From Paenibacillus sp. MSJ-34 (lineage in GTDB: Bacteria; Bacillota; Bacilli; Paenibacillales; Paenibacillaceae), in assembly GCF_018918005.1 (NCBI RefSeq), contig NZ_JAHLPR010000021.1, positions 1 through 64,000 of the forward strand: DNA of 64,000 nt. Reading direction: 5' to 3'. How positions within the stretch are numbered: the first letter of the stretch is position 1; every line of letters begins with the position of its first letter. Below, piece by piece: positions 1-8,494 of the stretch. A model generated the notes under the pieces. It saw nothing but the letters and a program-made list of their open reading frames with translations, searched no databases and was not told where the DNA came from. Both the position numbers and the translations under genes were made by a program.

Positions 1-199
1 TTCATGAAAATCACCCAATTCATTAGAAATAAAAAAAGCCTTCTCGGCGATTATTGGGGTGATTTTGAAAAGTCAAGAGGAATGTTTGTTCGCACCCCAT
101 GTTTGGGGGTGAAACAATAAAGACCCTAGCTAGGAGGCTAGAGCCTACAACGGAATGTGAATTCCGAGAAGCTTATATATTAAGAAGGGGGTGATTTAT
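1..199 (+). promoter_or_regulatory. Structured leader upstream of the yvrJ-like gene
   Basis: The first 199 bases hold several inverted repeats. An imperfect pair (AAAATCACCCAAT near 7-19 and ATTGGGGTGATTTT near 52-66) is followed by CACCCC/GGGGTG (about 94-111), CTAGC/GCTAG (about 128-144) and CGGAAT/ATTCCG (about 151-166). The last is followed directly by an AAGGGGGTG ribosome binding site. A 39-codon reading frame (1-120) also runs through the first repeats and may be the tail of an upstream gene, but the dense pairing makes a structured RNA leader more likely. I do not recognise a known riboswitch class. Confidence 0.35.
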
Positions 200-376
200 T
201 TGGAAAATACACAATTTCTTTCGTATATATTAACTGCTGTTAGTCAGGTTGGATTTCCCATTGTTATTACCGGTTACTTACTTTTTCGTTTTGAAAAAAA
301 ACTAGAAGTACTAACAAAAAGCATTTCTCTGTTAACTGACGTTATCATTAAAAAAGGAGAACATAAAAAACTATGA
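200..376 (+). CDS. YvrJ family small membrane protein
   Basis: Encodes a small protein with one hydrophobic N-terminal segment (roughly residues 6-28, rich in Ile, Val, Leu and Phe) and a charged amphipathic tail, the pattern of the YvrJ family found in Bacillus and Paenibacillus. The GTG at 191 overlaps the ribosome binding site AAGGGGGTGAT (186-195), so the TTG at 200 is the better start, giving 58 residues. The next gene begins at 373 and overlaps the stop by 4 bases, so the two are translationally coupled. In B. subtilis yvrJ lies beside the sigO/rsoA genes, which agrees with the neighbour here. Molecular function is unknown; the membrane location is inferred. Confidence 0.6.
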   Translation: MENTQFLSYILTAVSQVGFPIVITGYLLFRFEKKLEVLTKSISLLTDVIIKKGEHKKL

Positions 377-624
377 GAAAAAATGATTTGTTCGAACTGG
401 TGCATCTTGCTCAAAACGGTAATCGTGATGCATTATATGAGGTTATTTCAATTTTTCTCCCAGCTATTCGCTCAGCTAGCTATAAGGTTAAATATGATCG
501 TCAGGAAGATCTTATGCAGCATATTTTGGAGGTTGTGATTAAAAAAATATTATCATATGATATGAGTCGAATACCCAATTTTTCAGAATTTTGCGAGAAC
601 TTAAAGACTATGAGTAGTAGTTAA
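373..624 (+). CDS. RsoA-like helix-turn-helix / sigma-region-2-like protein
   Basis: An 83-residue protein whose N-terminal part (AQNGNRDALYEVI, then a Leu/Ile-rich helix and YDRQEDLMQHI) resembles the sigma-70 region 2 start seen in RsoA, the co-sigma factor that works with SigO in B. subtilis. The length fits RsoA (about 80 residues). It overlaps the YvrJ-like gene by 4 bases (ATGA), as expected for a coupled pair. No SigO partner is visible in this window; it could lie upstream of base 1. After the stop a second open frame (614-709) continues without a good start, so a shifted C-terminal extension cannot be excluded. Assignment is by pattern, not alignment. Confidence 0.5.
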   Translation: MRKNDLFELVHLAQNGNRDALYEVISIFLPAIRSASYKVKYDRQEDLMQHILEVVIKKILSYDMSRIPNFSEFCENLKTMSSS

Positions 625-720
625 AACTTTCTCATGCGATCAAGGCGAACCTGTCATTACGATCATGGAGCGCGAGGAGGAGGGTAACAAATCCTCACCT
701 TCTCACTAGGCTTACATAAA

Positions 721-755
721 TAATAGAAGCCTAAGGCACCCTTAGGCTTCTATTA
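721..755. terminator. Bidirectional terminator
   Basis: A 16-bp perfect inverted repeat (arms TAATAGAAGCCTAAGG and its complement) with a 3-base loop. It lies between the RsoA-like gene and the convergent secreted-protein gene and can serve both strands. Confidence 0.8.
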
Positions 756-769
756 TTGAATTGAAATCA

Positions 770-1561
770 TTATTGCTCAATATGAGATTCTGGCAATAAT
801 TCATTTTCAATAGTTACTAGCTTGAAAACACCAATTTGTGTTTCCCCATTTACATCATAAAGAGGAATCGTCCGATCAGAAGTTTTGTTTTGTTCTAGGG
901 CTGCTTCAGGCGAATCTACTTCCGGTACTAGATCAGAAGACTTTACATAGCCTGAAATTCCATTTGTCCCAACTGCTAAAATCAAGTCTGGATCAGTATT
1001 AGAAGAGACTGCAGACCCATATGTGTCCCCATTGATATTCATAGCATATTTATCCTTAATATAATCAATTTGTTTTGAGTTTTGAATGAAAGTAGCTTCA
1101 CCTAGTGGAGATTTATAAGCAGTATATTCAGTATATGTACCGTTAGCATTATAAAACATTGCTTTTCCTTGAGAATAAAATTTTTCACCTTTCCATCCAG
1201 AAGTTTCTACCGACCATCGCACCGTTGGAGAAGGATTATATTTCATTTCACTAGATTCATATAATTCTCCTTTCTCGTTGTATATACGAGCCTGTGCACC
1301 CATATATCCAGCTGGAACATTACCTGATGGGCTACTATCAGATTTATTAATATCAGTCATTGCCCTAATGTTAGCATTACTTCCAGATCCATACACATAG
1401 GTAATTGATGTTATATTATAGGAATAACCATTATGAACTCCAGTCGGATACGGGTTTGATTCTGTCCAAGCAAATACACTACTTGTCATCAGAGTCAATG
1501 ATAATATACCTGCAGCCAACCAAGTCCTTTTTCTTCTAATAACCCCTATTTTTTCTCTCAT
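770..1561 (-). CDS. Secreted protein with C-terminal YVKSSDL-type domain
   Basis: Encodes about 263 residues. The start is set at the ATG at 1561, preceded by GGAGG at the right distance; an upstream in-frame ATG (1609) has none. An N-terminal signal peptide is evident: RRKR, a hydrophobic core (TWLAAGILSLTLMTSSVFA), then cleavage before WTESNPYP. The middle part is rich in Tyr, Ser, Gly and Asn and is not recognised. The C-terminal ~70 residues (GDTYGSA, then SGYVKSSDL, PEAALEQ and TIPLYDVNGETQIGVFKL) closely resemble the C-terminus of the next gene. This tail occurs in many secreted Firmicute proteins of unknown role. It is probably exported; function unknown. Confidence 0.65.
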   Translation of the reverse strand: MREKIGVIRRKRTWLAAGILSLTLMTSSVFAWTESNPYPTGVHNGYSYNITSITYVYGSGSNANIRAMTDINKSDSSPSGNVPAGYMGAQARIYNEKGELYESSEMKYNPSPTVRWSVETSGWKGEKFYSQGKAMFYNANGTYTEYTAYKSPLGEATFIQNSKQIDYIKDKYAMNINGDTYGSAVSSNTDPDLILAVGTNGISGYVKSSDLVPEVDSPEAALEQNKTSDRTIPLYDVNGETQIGVFKLVTIENELLPESHIEQ

Positions 1562-1619
1562 TTTTTGATTCCTCCAACAGTTTTTTATTAGATTATGTTT
1601 AATTAACATTAATCCAATA

Positions 1620-2006
1620 TTAGTGAGAAGTCATACTAAACTCCCCAATAATCGTTTTACCGTCAGATTTATAAATAGGTATTTTGTTGGATTTAGGAGT
1701 ATTTTGATACTTTAAGGCTTCTTCAGGCGAGTTAAATGATGGATTTAAGTCGGAAGATTTTACATATCCCTTAACTCCATTATCTCCAACAACTTTGATT
1801 AAATCTGGTTCTTGTGATACTCCTGGCTCAAATGGACCTTGTCCATAAGTTTGACCTTGATCGTTGACTTCGTAATTCGGAACTTTTTCCTTAATCAAAT
1901 CTATAAATTCTACCCCGGAAGGTTTTGAAGCAAAAGCAGACGGTACAATAACAATTAAAAACAGTGCCAATAGTAATCCCGCTAGAGATTTCTTTTTCAT
2001 TTGCAT
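1620..2006 (-). CDS. Small secreted protein with YVKSSDL-type domain
   Basis: A 128-residue exported protein. The ATG at 2006 has the ribosome binding site GAGGGTGG. The signal peptide is MKKKSLAGLLLALFLIVIV followed by PSAFASK. The mature part is almost only the domain shared with the downstream gene: QTYGQGPFEPG, PDLIKVVGDNGVKGYVKSSD, PEEALKY, and IPIYKSDGKTIIGEFSM at the end. It lies 58 bases upstream of its paralogue on the same strand, so a two-gene operon born from a partial duplication is likely. No enzymatic motif is visible. Confidence 0.65.
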   Translation of the reverse strand: MQMKKKSLAGLLLALFLIVIVPSAFASKPSGVEFIDLIKEKVPNYEVNDQGQTYGQGPFEPGVSQEPDLIKVVGDNGVKGYVKSSDLNPSFNSPEEALKYQNTPKSNKIPIYKSDGKTIIGEFSMTSH

Positions 2007-2734
2007 GATGGATACCACCCTCACAGTTGTATTTTTTATCAAAAAATAATCTCCGAAAATTTATATAGTTGAATTCCAATTATTACTTCACACTAACCAA
2101 TTTTAAAAGTAATATTTTAGGTATAATTACTTTATATTTATATTTAGTAACATTTTACCATCACCAACTTCCAGTGTAAAGGATTTTTTACATTATTATG
2201 TGTTATATAAGGTTCGAGGAAGGAGTATTATAACATCCCGCTTTAACTGCACCTATTTAAGGTACTTTTCCTTTTTAGAACTTGCGTACCTTCATAATAC
2301 TTGCCACCTCCGTCATTTTTTAAGTCCATTCCTCCAACGACCGATATACCCTGGAAGGACCTGACTCGGTTGTATTAGCTCTAACTTTATTGTTCTTCCG
2401 TCTTTTAGCGGTTTAATGATTCTACGCTCACGCTGTCCCATGTTCGATTCGTCATTTCATAAAATTCCCCTTTGTTCATTCAATCTACATGTCCCAAATT
2501 TCCGGCTCCCTTCTAGGTATATCTACTACTATAACGATCTATCCCAAGCAAACTTGACGAAAAACTTGACGAAACGAGCATGTCAAAATAGCGAATTATC
2601 CACATCCCCTTATTAATTTTTAGAATTTTCATTGGAAGGTTGTTTTTTTATGATCGAACTAACTATCAAGCAACAGGGTACACTCCACCACTAAACCATG
2701 GAATGTTAAACATAATCAAGTGAGGGCTTATCAA
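2007..2734. other. AT-rich intergenic region without a supportable intact gene
   Basis: No gene with a ribosome binding site and family-like sequence was found. A 42-codon minus-strand frame (2313-2441, containing PLKDGRTIKLEL and VLPGYIGRW) looks protein-like but lacks a good start, so it may be a gene remnant. The plus-strand frame at 2416-2616 is of unlikely composition and is ignored. Confidence 0.4.
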
Positions 2735-2895
2735 ATGAAATATAAAAATAGCTCAAATAATTGGGTTCCCTTTACAACAGGTAGTAAATTAACACAGTAG
2801 AATGGCCATTAGGGGTAGCAACCCCTGACGGAGTGGTGTACAATTTGGATAAGTCATATATTGGAAATTTTGACATATATGCATCTTTAAAATAA
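2735..2895 (+). pseudogene. Frameshifted fragment of a small ORF
   Basis: Frame one (2735-2797) encodes a short peptide containing NNWVPFTTGSKLTQ and ends in TAG. From about 2788 another frame continues to 2895 with INTVEWPLGVATPDGVVY and then LDKSYIGNFDIYASLK. Both pieces read like ordinary protein and meet at a single stop, so a frameshifted or decayed gene is more likely than two real peptides. The family is not recognised. Confidence 0.35.
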
Positions 2896-2921
2896 AAAGT
2901 TCATTATTGAGAGGTGTAGTA

Positions 2922-4070
2922 ATGAAAGTGAAAATTATCCTCACATTATTCACTTTTACATTGGTCCTAGCTCTTGGTTATACTGCACACGCGGAAAATC
3001 TTCATGACTATTATGAAGATGTAACAGAAGATGACTTAAAAAATAGTATGATTCTTTCTCCTGAAAGCTCCATGGCATTTATTAATGGGCAGAAGGTATC
3101 AGCCGTTCGGCCGATTGTTAAAGATGGAAGAACATTAGTACCCCTTCGTTTTATATCTGAAGGATTTGGTGCAAAGGTAGATTTTAATACAAAAAATCAG
3201 TCCATTACTATTAAATACGCTAATAAAACCATTTTCTTGAAAATAGGAAAGAACAATATTTCTATAAACGGTAAATCGAGCGAAATGGATGTGGCCGCAA
3301 GCATTTACAACAATTCAACGTATATTCCTTTAAGGTATATTGGCGAGGCATTTAATAAAAAAGTAGTCTATTTAAAAAATGCAGAGATTCAACCACATAG
3401 TTTGATTATAATTAGGGATGTTAACGCCACGGCGATCGAAAACCTTAATCTTATCCGCGTTTATGAATTACTAAACCAAGGAAAATCCATTGTCTATAGT
3501 GACCGTTTTATGGTAGTCATCAAAGAAAACGGTCAATTATTATTAAGCGATGATTTTTATAATTTCAAGCCTTTTATTTACCAGGAATTGATTGAGGATG
3601 AAAACTCGGTTCGACTTGGGGACATATGGTTTAATACAGATATGGGCCATTTTTATTTGAATTATGCCTATGCCACAACGCAGGAATTTATTTTATACCG
3701 TGTGGATGGAGAAGCGATTACAAGGGTAGCGATTGAAAAAGCACCGATAAAGGCGGTAAAAACATATCTAAACGATATCTATTATTTGACGAGATATGAG
3801 CGTGGTATACTCGATGCTCATGAAACAAGCAATTTAAAATTTGCAACGTTTAACAATGGACAATGGTTTTCTGATTATTTAGGCAAGCCTGGATTTTATT
3901 ATGGCTTTGACACATTAGGTAAGGTCTATGATTGGCAAATTAATGATAACGGCATCTCTACATTTGGCTATCAACGCTCTGGCGATTTAAGCTCTGATGA
4001 AAGGAAAAAAACGTTTGGACTTTATAGAATCGAGCTGAAGGGGCATCACCATGAGCTTGTAACGCCATAA
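2922..4070 (+). CDS. Secreted protein with copper-amine-oxidase N-terminal (stalk) domain
   Basis: Encodes 382 residues starting at the ATG at 2922 (ribosome binding site GAGAGG); the upstream in-frame TTG at 2907 is less likely. The signal peptide is MKVKIILTLFTFTLVLALGY with TAHAEN at the cleavage region. Residues about 55-140 form a Cu_amine_oxidN1-type domain (FINGQKVSAVRPIVKDGRT, LVPLRFISEGFGAKVDF, YIPLRYIGEAF), a repeat common in surface proteins of Paenibacillus and Clostridia. The C-terminal 240 residues look like a beta-rich region without a recognised motif (SDRFMVVIKENGQLLLSDD). It probably acts at the cell surface or outside the cell. Codon use is AT-rich like its left neighbours. 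Confidence 0.7.
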   Translation: MKVKIILTLFTFTLVLALGYTAHAENLHDYYEDVTEDDLKNSMILSPESSMAFINGQKVSAVRPIVKDGRTLVPLRFISEGFGAKVDFNTKNQSITIKYANKTIFLKIGKNNISINGKSSEMDVAASIYNNSTYIPLRYIGEAFNKKVVYLKNAEIQPHSLIIIRDVNATAIENLNLIRVYELLNQGKSIVYSDRFMVVIKENGQLLLSDDFYNFKPFIYQELIEDENSVRLGDIWFNTDMGHFYLNYAYATTQEFILYRVDGEAITRVAIEKAPIKAVKTYLNDIYYLTRYERGILDAHETSNLKFATFNNGQWFSDYLGKPGFYYGFDTLGKVYDWQINDNGISTFGYQRSGDLSSDERKKTFGLYRIELKGHHHELVTP

Positions 4071-4213
4071 AGTAGATGGCTAGTTGAAGTTTTAATTTAG
4101 TGTAAAGACACCTCCGTAATATTGGTACTTTACAACCATAACGTTATCTACTAAGAAATATTGCCGATGTTTAATTACAAATTAATAGCTTTTGAATCAT
4201 TTCCTACCCACAA

Positions 4214-4251
4214 AAAAAAGCGGCCGGGACTCGTGCTCCCGACCGCTTTTT
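4214..4251. terminator. Terminator downstream of the fucose operon
   Basis: A hairpin with arms AAAAGCGGCCGGGA and TCCCGACCGCTTTT (one mismatch), flanked by A-runs on the left and T-runs on the right. It can terminate the minus-strand fucose operon and also reads from the plus side. Confidence 0.8.
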
Positions 4252-4259
4252 ATCAAGGC

Positions 4260-4925
4260 TTATTTCATCTTCTGCAACAGTTCCACCCGGTACGCTTCGC
4301 TCTCCAGCGAGGCGATTTCCTTATATTCCTCTTCCGTCAGCACCTTCGGATTGCCGACCGATTTGGCGATCAAATAAATTTTGGAGCTCTCCTCCACGAC
4401 TTCCGTTCTGTAGTAAGCCTCCCGTAAATTTTTGCCGACCGTAACGAGACCGTGGTTTTCCAGAATGATCGACGTAAACTCCGGCACCTTGGCGGCCACG
4501 GCGTCCGCGAGCAAATCCGTCGTCGGCAGCACGTACGGCACGAACGTTAAATCGCCGACAAGCGCCGCCTGGTCGGGAAACAAGGTGGGCAGTTCGTTCG
4601 CCACAAGGCTTAATGCGATACAATACGGCGGATGCGTATGAACGATCGCCGTCATATCTTGGCGCGCGCGGTAACAGTATAGATGCATCAGAACTTCCGA
4701 AGAAGGACGGAACGTCTTATCCAAGATTTCTCCCGTCTTGACCGAGACCGGAACCCATTGGTCCGGCTCGATCTCCTCCAAAGCGAATCCGCTCGGGGAG
4801 ATATACATCGTATCCCCCCGGATCGCGCTTATGTTGCCGCCGGGGCCGACGACGAGTCCTTTATCGACGATTTTTTTCGCATATTTGCTTAATTCCAATC
4901 TTATTTTCACATCTGCGTTTTGCAT
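4260..4925 (-). CDS. Class II aldolase (L-fuculose-phosphate aldolase type)
   Basis: A zinc-dependent class II aldolase of about 221 residues (AraD/FucA family). It most likely splits L-fuculose 1-phosphate into DHAP and L-lactaldehyde in the cytoplasm. Visible motifs are GLVVGPGGNIS, YISPSGF, the SSE motif in FRPSSEVLMH, the metal-binding HTHPP, and the third metal His in ILENHGLVTVG. The kinase stop overlaps an ATG at 4949, but the ATG at 4925 has the ribosome binding site AAAGGA and gives the usual N-terminus. It is the last gene of fucI-kinase-aldolase, and this context favours fuculose phosphate over other substrates. Confidence 0.85.
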   Translation of the reverse strand: MQNADVKIRLELSKYAKKIVDKGLVVGPGGNISAIRGDTMYISPSGFALEEIEPDQWVPVSVKTGEILDKTFRPSSEVLMHLYCYRARQDMTAIVHTHPPYCIALSLVANELPTLFPDQAALVGDLTFVPYVLPTTDLLADAVAAKVPEFTSIILENHGLVTVGKNLREAYYRTEVVEESSKIYLIAKSVGNPKVLTEEEYKEIASLESEAYRVELLQKMK

Positions 4926-4945
4926 TTCTGACATCCTTTCTACGA

Positions 4946-6433
4946 TCATAAAGCGATTTGCCGCACGACCGCTTTATACCGTTCGTATCCTTCTTCCCAA
5001 TGCGCCGCATGTTCCGGTTCGTAGCGGACGATCGGGAAGGAGTTGCGCACCACTTGCCGAATTTCTTCGATCGTGCCGATCTCCCCATGGGCCATCGCTT
5101 GAATTAATATATTGCCCGCGGAAGTCGCTTCGACAGGTCCGGCGATAACCGGCCTTCCCGTCGCATTCGCCGTCAATTGGCATAGCAATTCGTTCTGAAT
5201 GCCGCCCCCTACCATATGAATGACGGGAAGACGATAGCCGACCAGCTCTTCCAATTCGTCCAACGTTTGCCTGTATTTCAGAGCCAAGCTGTCTACGATG
5301 CAGCGAATCAGTTCCGCCTTGCTATGCGGAACCCGCTGCCCGGTATCCGAGCAGAAGGCTTGAATCCGCGCGGCCATTCCTCCCGGAGCCATAAACCGGT
5401 CGCTGTTCGGATCGACGAAGCAAGCCAGCGGCGTTGCCCGCGCGGCTAGCGACTGCATATCGCCGTAGGACAGCCCGCTTCCCGCGGCATCCCATTCGCG
5501 CTTGCATTCCTGCAGCAGCCATAGGCCGGTTATATTTTTCATGAACAATAACTTCCCCGCAGCCCCTCCCTCGTTGGTAAAGGACAACCGGGCCCGATCG
5601 TTAATAATCGGAGTATCGCTTTCCACTCCCATCAGCGACCAAGTTCCGCAGCTGATATAAGCGTAAGACGAACTTTCCGCCGGTACGGCGGCCACGGCGG
5701 AGGCCGTATCGTGGGAAGCGGTGTTTACGACTTTCATATCGCCTGCAAGCAGTTCCTCCCTTACCTTCTTGTCCAGCGATCCCAAGACAGCGCCCGGGAA
5801 AGCGATCGGCGACAGCAAAGACGGCGGGATGTTCAACCGCTCCAGCACTTCCGTCGACCATGTCTTCGAGTAAGGGTCCAATAAACCGCTCGTACTTGCG
5901 ATGCTGTATTCCGCCGCCTTCTCCCCCGTCAAGAAGTATTGGAACAAATCCGGCGTAAAGAGAAGCGATTCGGCGGCCGCGAGCATCGGCGAAGAACCGC
6001 GGATCATCGAGTACAGTTGAAACACGGTATTAATCTGCATCGTTTGAATTCCGGTCAGCGCGTACAGCCGGTCTTCAGGCAATAATTGAAAGACTTGCTC
6101 CATGATGCCGTCCGTGCGCGTATCCCGGTAATGATACGGGTTGCCCAGCAAATGGCCGTCCCGATCCAGCAATCCGAAATCGACGCCCCATGTATCTACC
6201 GCCAGCGAAGCGGCCGAACCGCCGGTTTCCGCCGCGAAGCGCCGGATGCTTTGCTTCAATTCATGGAACAGTCTCGGAAAGTCCCAGATCAGCCCCGATC
6301 CGATGTGCACCGGTTCGTTCTGGAACCTGTGAATTTCCCGAAGCGCCACCTTATTCCCGTCATAGCTCCCGACGACCGCCCGTCCGCTGCTCGCGCCGTA
6401 ATCGACGGCGAGCATATTGAGCGTTTGACTCAC
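4946..6433 (-). CDS. Rhamnulokinase-family sugar kinase, probable L-fuculokinase
   Basis: An FGGY/RhaB-type carbohydrate kinase of about 495 residues that phosphorylates the ketose formed by the isomerase. N-terminal phosphate-binding motif: AVDYGASSGR. Further family motifs are VDTWGVDFGLLD, the GNPYHYRDTRTDG region, SHDTASAVAAVP, SCGTWSLMGVE and the C-terminal HMVGGGIQNELLCQ. The sequence is closest to rhamnulokinases, but the flanking isomerase is FucI, so L-fuculose is the likely substrate here. Start: the GTG at 6433 preceded by GGGAGTGAG; an in-frame ATG at 6448 overlaps that ribosome binding site. It lies 57 bases downstream of fucI. Confidence 0.85.
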   Translation of the reverse strand: MSQTLNMLAVDYGASSGRAVVGSYDGNKVALREIHRFQNEPVHIGSGLIWDFPRLFHELKQSIRRFAAETGGSAASLAVDTWGVDFGLLDRDGHLLGNPYHYRDTRTDGIMEQVFQLLPEDRLYALTGIQTMQINTVFQLYSMIRGSSPMLAAAESLLFTPDLFQYFLTGEKAAEYSIASTSGLLDPYSKTWSTEVLERLNIPPSLLSPIAFPGAVLGSLDKKVREELLAGDMKVVNTASHDTASAVAAVPAESSSYAYISCGTWSLMGVESDTPIINDRARLSFTNEGGAAGKLLFMKNITGLWLLQECKREWDAAGSGLSYGDMQSLAARATPLACFVDPNSDRFMAPGGMAARIQAFCSDTGQRVPHSKAELIRCIVDSLALKYRQTLDELEELVGYRLPVIHMVGGGIQNELLCQLTANATGRPVIAGPVEATSAGNILIQAMAHGEIGTIEEIRQVVRNSFPIVRYEPEHAAHWEEGYERYKAVVRQIAL

Positions 6434-6490
6434 GTTACTCACTCCCATGCATAGTAATGCGCGATCGCGCGATGAACCGCCAGGCTGTTC

Positions 6491-8281
6491 TTAACGGTAC
6501 AGCGGTCCGAACGCGGAGCAAGCTCGGAAATCGGCCGATTCAGGCGATTCCGTGCCGAACGATCCCCATACGCGCGGACGGAATAATTGATCATCGGCCA
6601 CATTATGCATCGCGACAGGAATGCGCAGAATGGAAGCGAGCGTTATCAAATCCGCTCCGATATGGCCGTAGCTGATCGAACCGTGGTTGGAGCCCCAATG
6701 GTTCATGACCGAGTACACATCGGTAAAGGCGCCCTTGCCCGTAATATTCGGGGCAAACCAGGTAGTTGGCCAGGTCGGATCCGTCCTTTGATCCAAAATG
6801 TCATGCACCTTCTCGGGAAGATCGACCGTGTAGCCTTCCGCAATTTGCAAGACGGGACCGAGCCCCTTCACCAAATTGAGGCGGGACATCGTGACCGGCA
6901 TGCCGCCTTTGGTCAAGAAATCCGAAGAGAACCCGCCGCCGCGGAAATATTCGACAGATGCCGGTCTCCACGAAGTCGCTTTCAAGCATTTATCCGCTTC
7001 TTCCTGCGTAATTTCCCAGAACGGCTTCATGACAGGTTGGCCGTCCCGCGTCTGTTCTCCCGTCCCGTCCAATGTCGCCGGACCGGAATTGATCAAATGA
7101 AGGATTCCGCCTGCGGCTTTGCCGCTTAGCGTATGTCCCGTCACTCTTTGCACCGCTTCCGGACTCCAGTACGTTCTTACGTCGGCGAATATTTGCGCCG
7201 TATTCGTCAGCAAATACCCGAACAGCATCACGACGCCGTTAAGGCTGTCGTTCTCCGTCGCTACCAAATACGGCGCGCGAATTCCGTTCCAGTCGAACGA
7301 GGTGTTAAGCATCGCTTCCATGAAGTCCCCGTTCGGGAAATGATCCGTCCATTGCCGCTGCCCCTGAAAACCGGACAAAATCGCATTATGGCCAAGCGCT
7401 TCTTCCCCGAAGCCCAACTCTTCCAATTTCGGGTTGCCTACCATCAAATCTCGGGTAATGATCGTCATCTTCACGACCGTTTCCCAGTCCGCGTCTTTCT
7501 TCTCGCGCGACTGCCGCAGATGCGCCGGATTGTTGTCCGGTCCTTCCGCGCAATTCTCCTTAACCCACGCGAGCGCTCTCTCAAGCTCTTCTTTATCGTA
7601 TATTTCCTCTTCGATTCTGCGAATCAATTCGGAACTGTCGACATATTCGTTGCGCATGCCGAGATATTCTTGGAAAAACGTATCGTTGACGATGGAGCCT
7701 GCTATTCCCATCGAGACCGAGCCGATCGAGAGATACGATTTGCCGCGCATCATTGCGGCGGCCAGTCCCGCCTTGGCGAAACGAAGCAATTTGTCCCGCA
7801 CGTCCGCCGGAATGGAAGTGTCGGAGGAATCTTGCACGTCCTTCCCGTATATCCCGAACGCGGGCAAGCCTTTCTGGGCGTGGCCTGCAAGCACGGCAGC
7901 CAAATAAACGGCGCCGGGCCGTTCCGTTCCGTTAAATCCCCAGATGGCCTTCGGCACGAGAGGATCCATATCCATCGTTTCCGTGCCGTAGCACCAGCAA
8001 GGAGTCACGGTAATGGATACGCCGACCCCTTCTTTCCGGAATTTGTCCGCCGTCTGGGACGCCTCGGCCACACCGCCGATGCAGCTGTCTGCAACCACGC
8101 ATTCGACCGGTTCCCCGTTCGGATATCGCAGCGACTCGCTCAACAGCGCGGCCACCGATTGCGCCATCGCCATTGTTTGCGCTTCCAAAGATTCTCTTAC
8201 CCCTTTGCGCCGTCCGTCAATCGTCGGCCGAATCCCGATTTTCGGAAATCCTTGCTTCCATCTGAAATGCTCGTTTGCCAT
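6491..8281 (-). CDS. fucI: L-fucose isomerase
   Basis: Encodes 596 residues, the normal length of FucI (591 in E. coli). It converts L-fucose to L-fuculose, the first step of the pathway completed by the two downstream genes. Recognisable stretches are [20 protein letters not shown], the SCIGGVAEA region, [52 protein letters not shown] with putative metal ligands, and the C-terminal [18 protein letters not shown]. An open frame extends upstream to 8395, but the ATG at 8281 has the clear ribosome binding site GGGAGGAG. Expression is probably controlled by the divergent LacI regulator. Confidence 0.95.
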   Translation of the reverse strand: MANEHFRWKQGFPKIGIRPTIDGRRKGVRESLEAQTMAMAQSVAALLSESLRYPNGEPVECVVADSCIGGVAEASQTADKFRKEGVGVSITVTPCWCYGTETMDMDPLVPKAIWGFNGTERPGAVYLAAVLAGHAQKGLPAFGIYGKDVQDSSDTSIPADVRDKLLRFAKAGLAAAMMRGKSYLSIGSVSMGIAGSIVNDTFFQEYLGMRNEYVDSSELIRRIEEEIYDKEELERALAWVKENCAEGPDNNPAHLRQSREKKDADWETVVKMTIITRDLMVGNPKLEELGFGEEALGHNAILSGFQGQRQWTDHFPNGDFMEAMLNTSFDWNGIRAPYLVATENDSLNGVVMLFGYLLTNTAQIFADVRTYWSPEAVQRVTGHTLSGKAAGGILHLINSGPATLDGTGEQTRDGQPVMKPFWEITQEEADKCLKATSWRPASVEYFRGGGFSSDFLTKGGMPVTMSRLNLVKGLGPVLQIAEGYTVDLPEKVHDILDQRTDPTWPTTWFAPNITGKGAFTDVYSVMNHWGSNHGSISYGHIGADLITLASILRIPVAMHNVADDQLFRPRVWGSFGTESPESADFRACSAFGPLYR

Positions 8282-8336
8282 CTTAACATGCTCCTCCCTA
8301 TCGATTGATTGTTCGACTTCAATGTAATACAATGAT

Positions 8337-8348
8337 GTTATCGATAAC
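8337..8348. promoter_or_regulatory. Candidate LacI-family operator O1
   Basis: A perfect 12-bp palindrome GTTATCGATAAC with a central CG, typical of LacI-family operators. It lies 56 bases upstream of the fucI start, in the intergenic region shared with the lacI-type gene. A related half-palindromic copy lies at 8405-8417. Confidence 0.55.
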
Positions 8349-8404
8349 CCTATATACATGAATAATAATTGAATAAATAAAATTAAAACAAACATTATAA
8401 TAGA

Positions 8405-8417
8405 GTTACCGATATCC
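8405..8417. promoter_or_regulatory. Candidate LacI-family operator O2 with fucI promoter
   Basis: The sequence GTTACCGATATCC shares GTTAYCGATA with the O1 site. It overlaps or adjoins possible minus-strand -10 elements (TATTTT or TATAAT) downstream of a TTGACG box near 8450, so binding here would block fucI transcription. Promoter placement is by eye. Confidence 0.45.
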
Positions 8418-8494
8418 CTAAAATACCAATTCGTTCTTTGTTCGTCAAGAAAAATCTGTTATGATAATGAACAGTACTTTTTAGAGGTGGGTTC

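Noticed and set aside
2416-2616. 66-codon plus-strand frame
   Set aside because: No ribosome binding site, odd composition, and a more protein-like remnant lies on the other strand.
7133-8308. 391-codon plus-strand frame across fucI
   Set aside because: Shadow of the clearly homologous fucI gene on the other strand; composition is dominated by Arg, His and Phe.
8282-8395. N-terminal extension of FucI
   Set aside because: The extra 38 codons cover the regulatory region and candidate operator; a strong ribosome binding site precedes the ATG at 8281.
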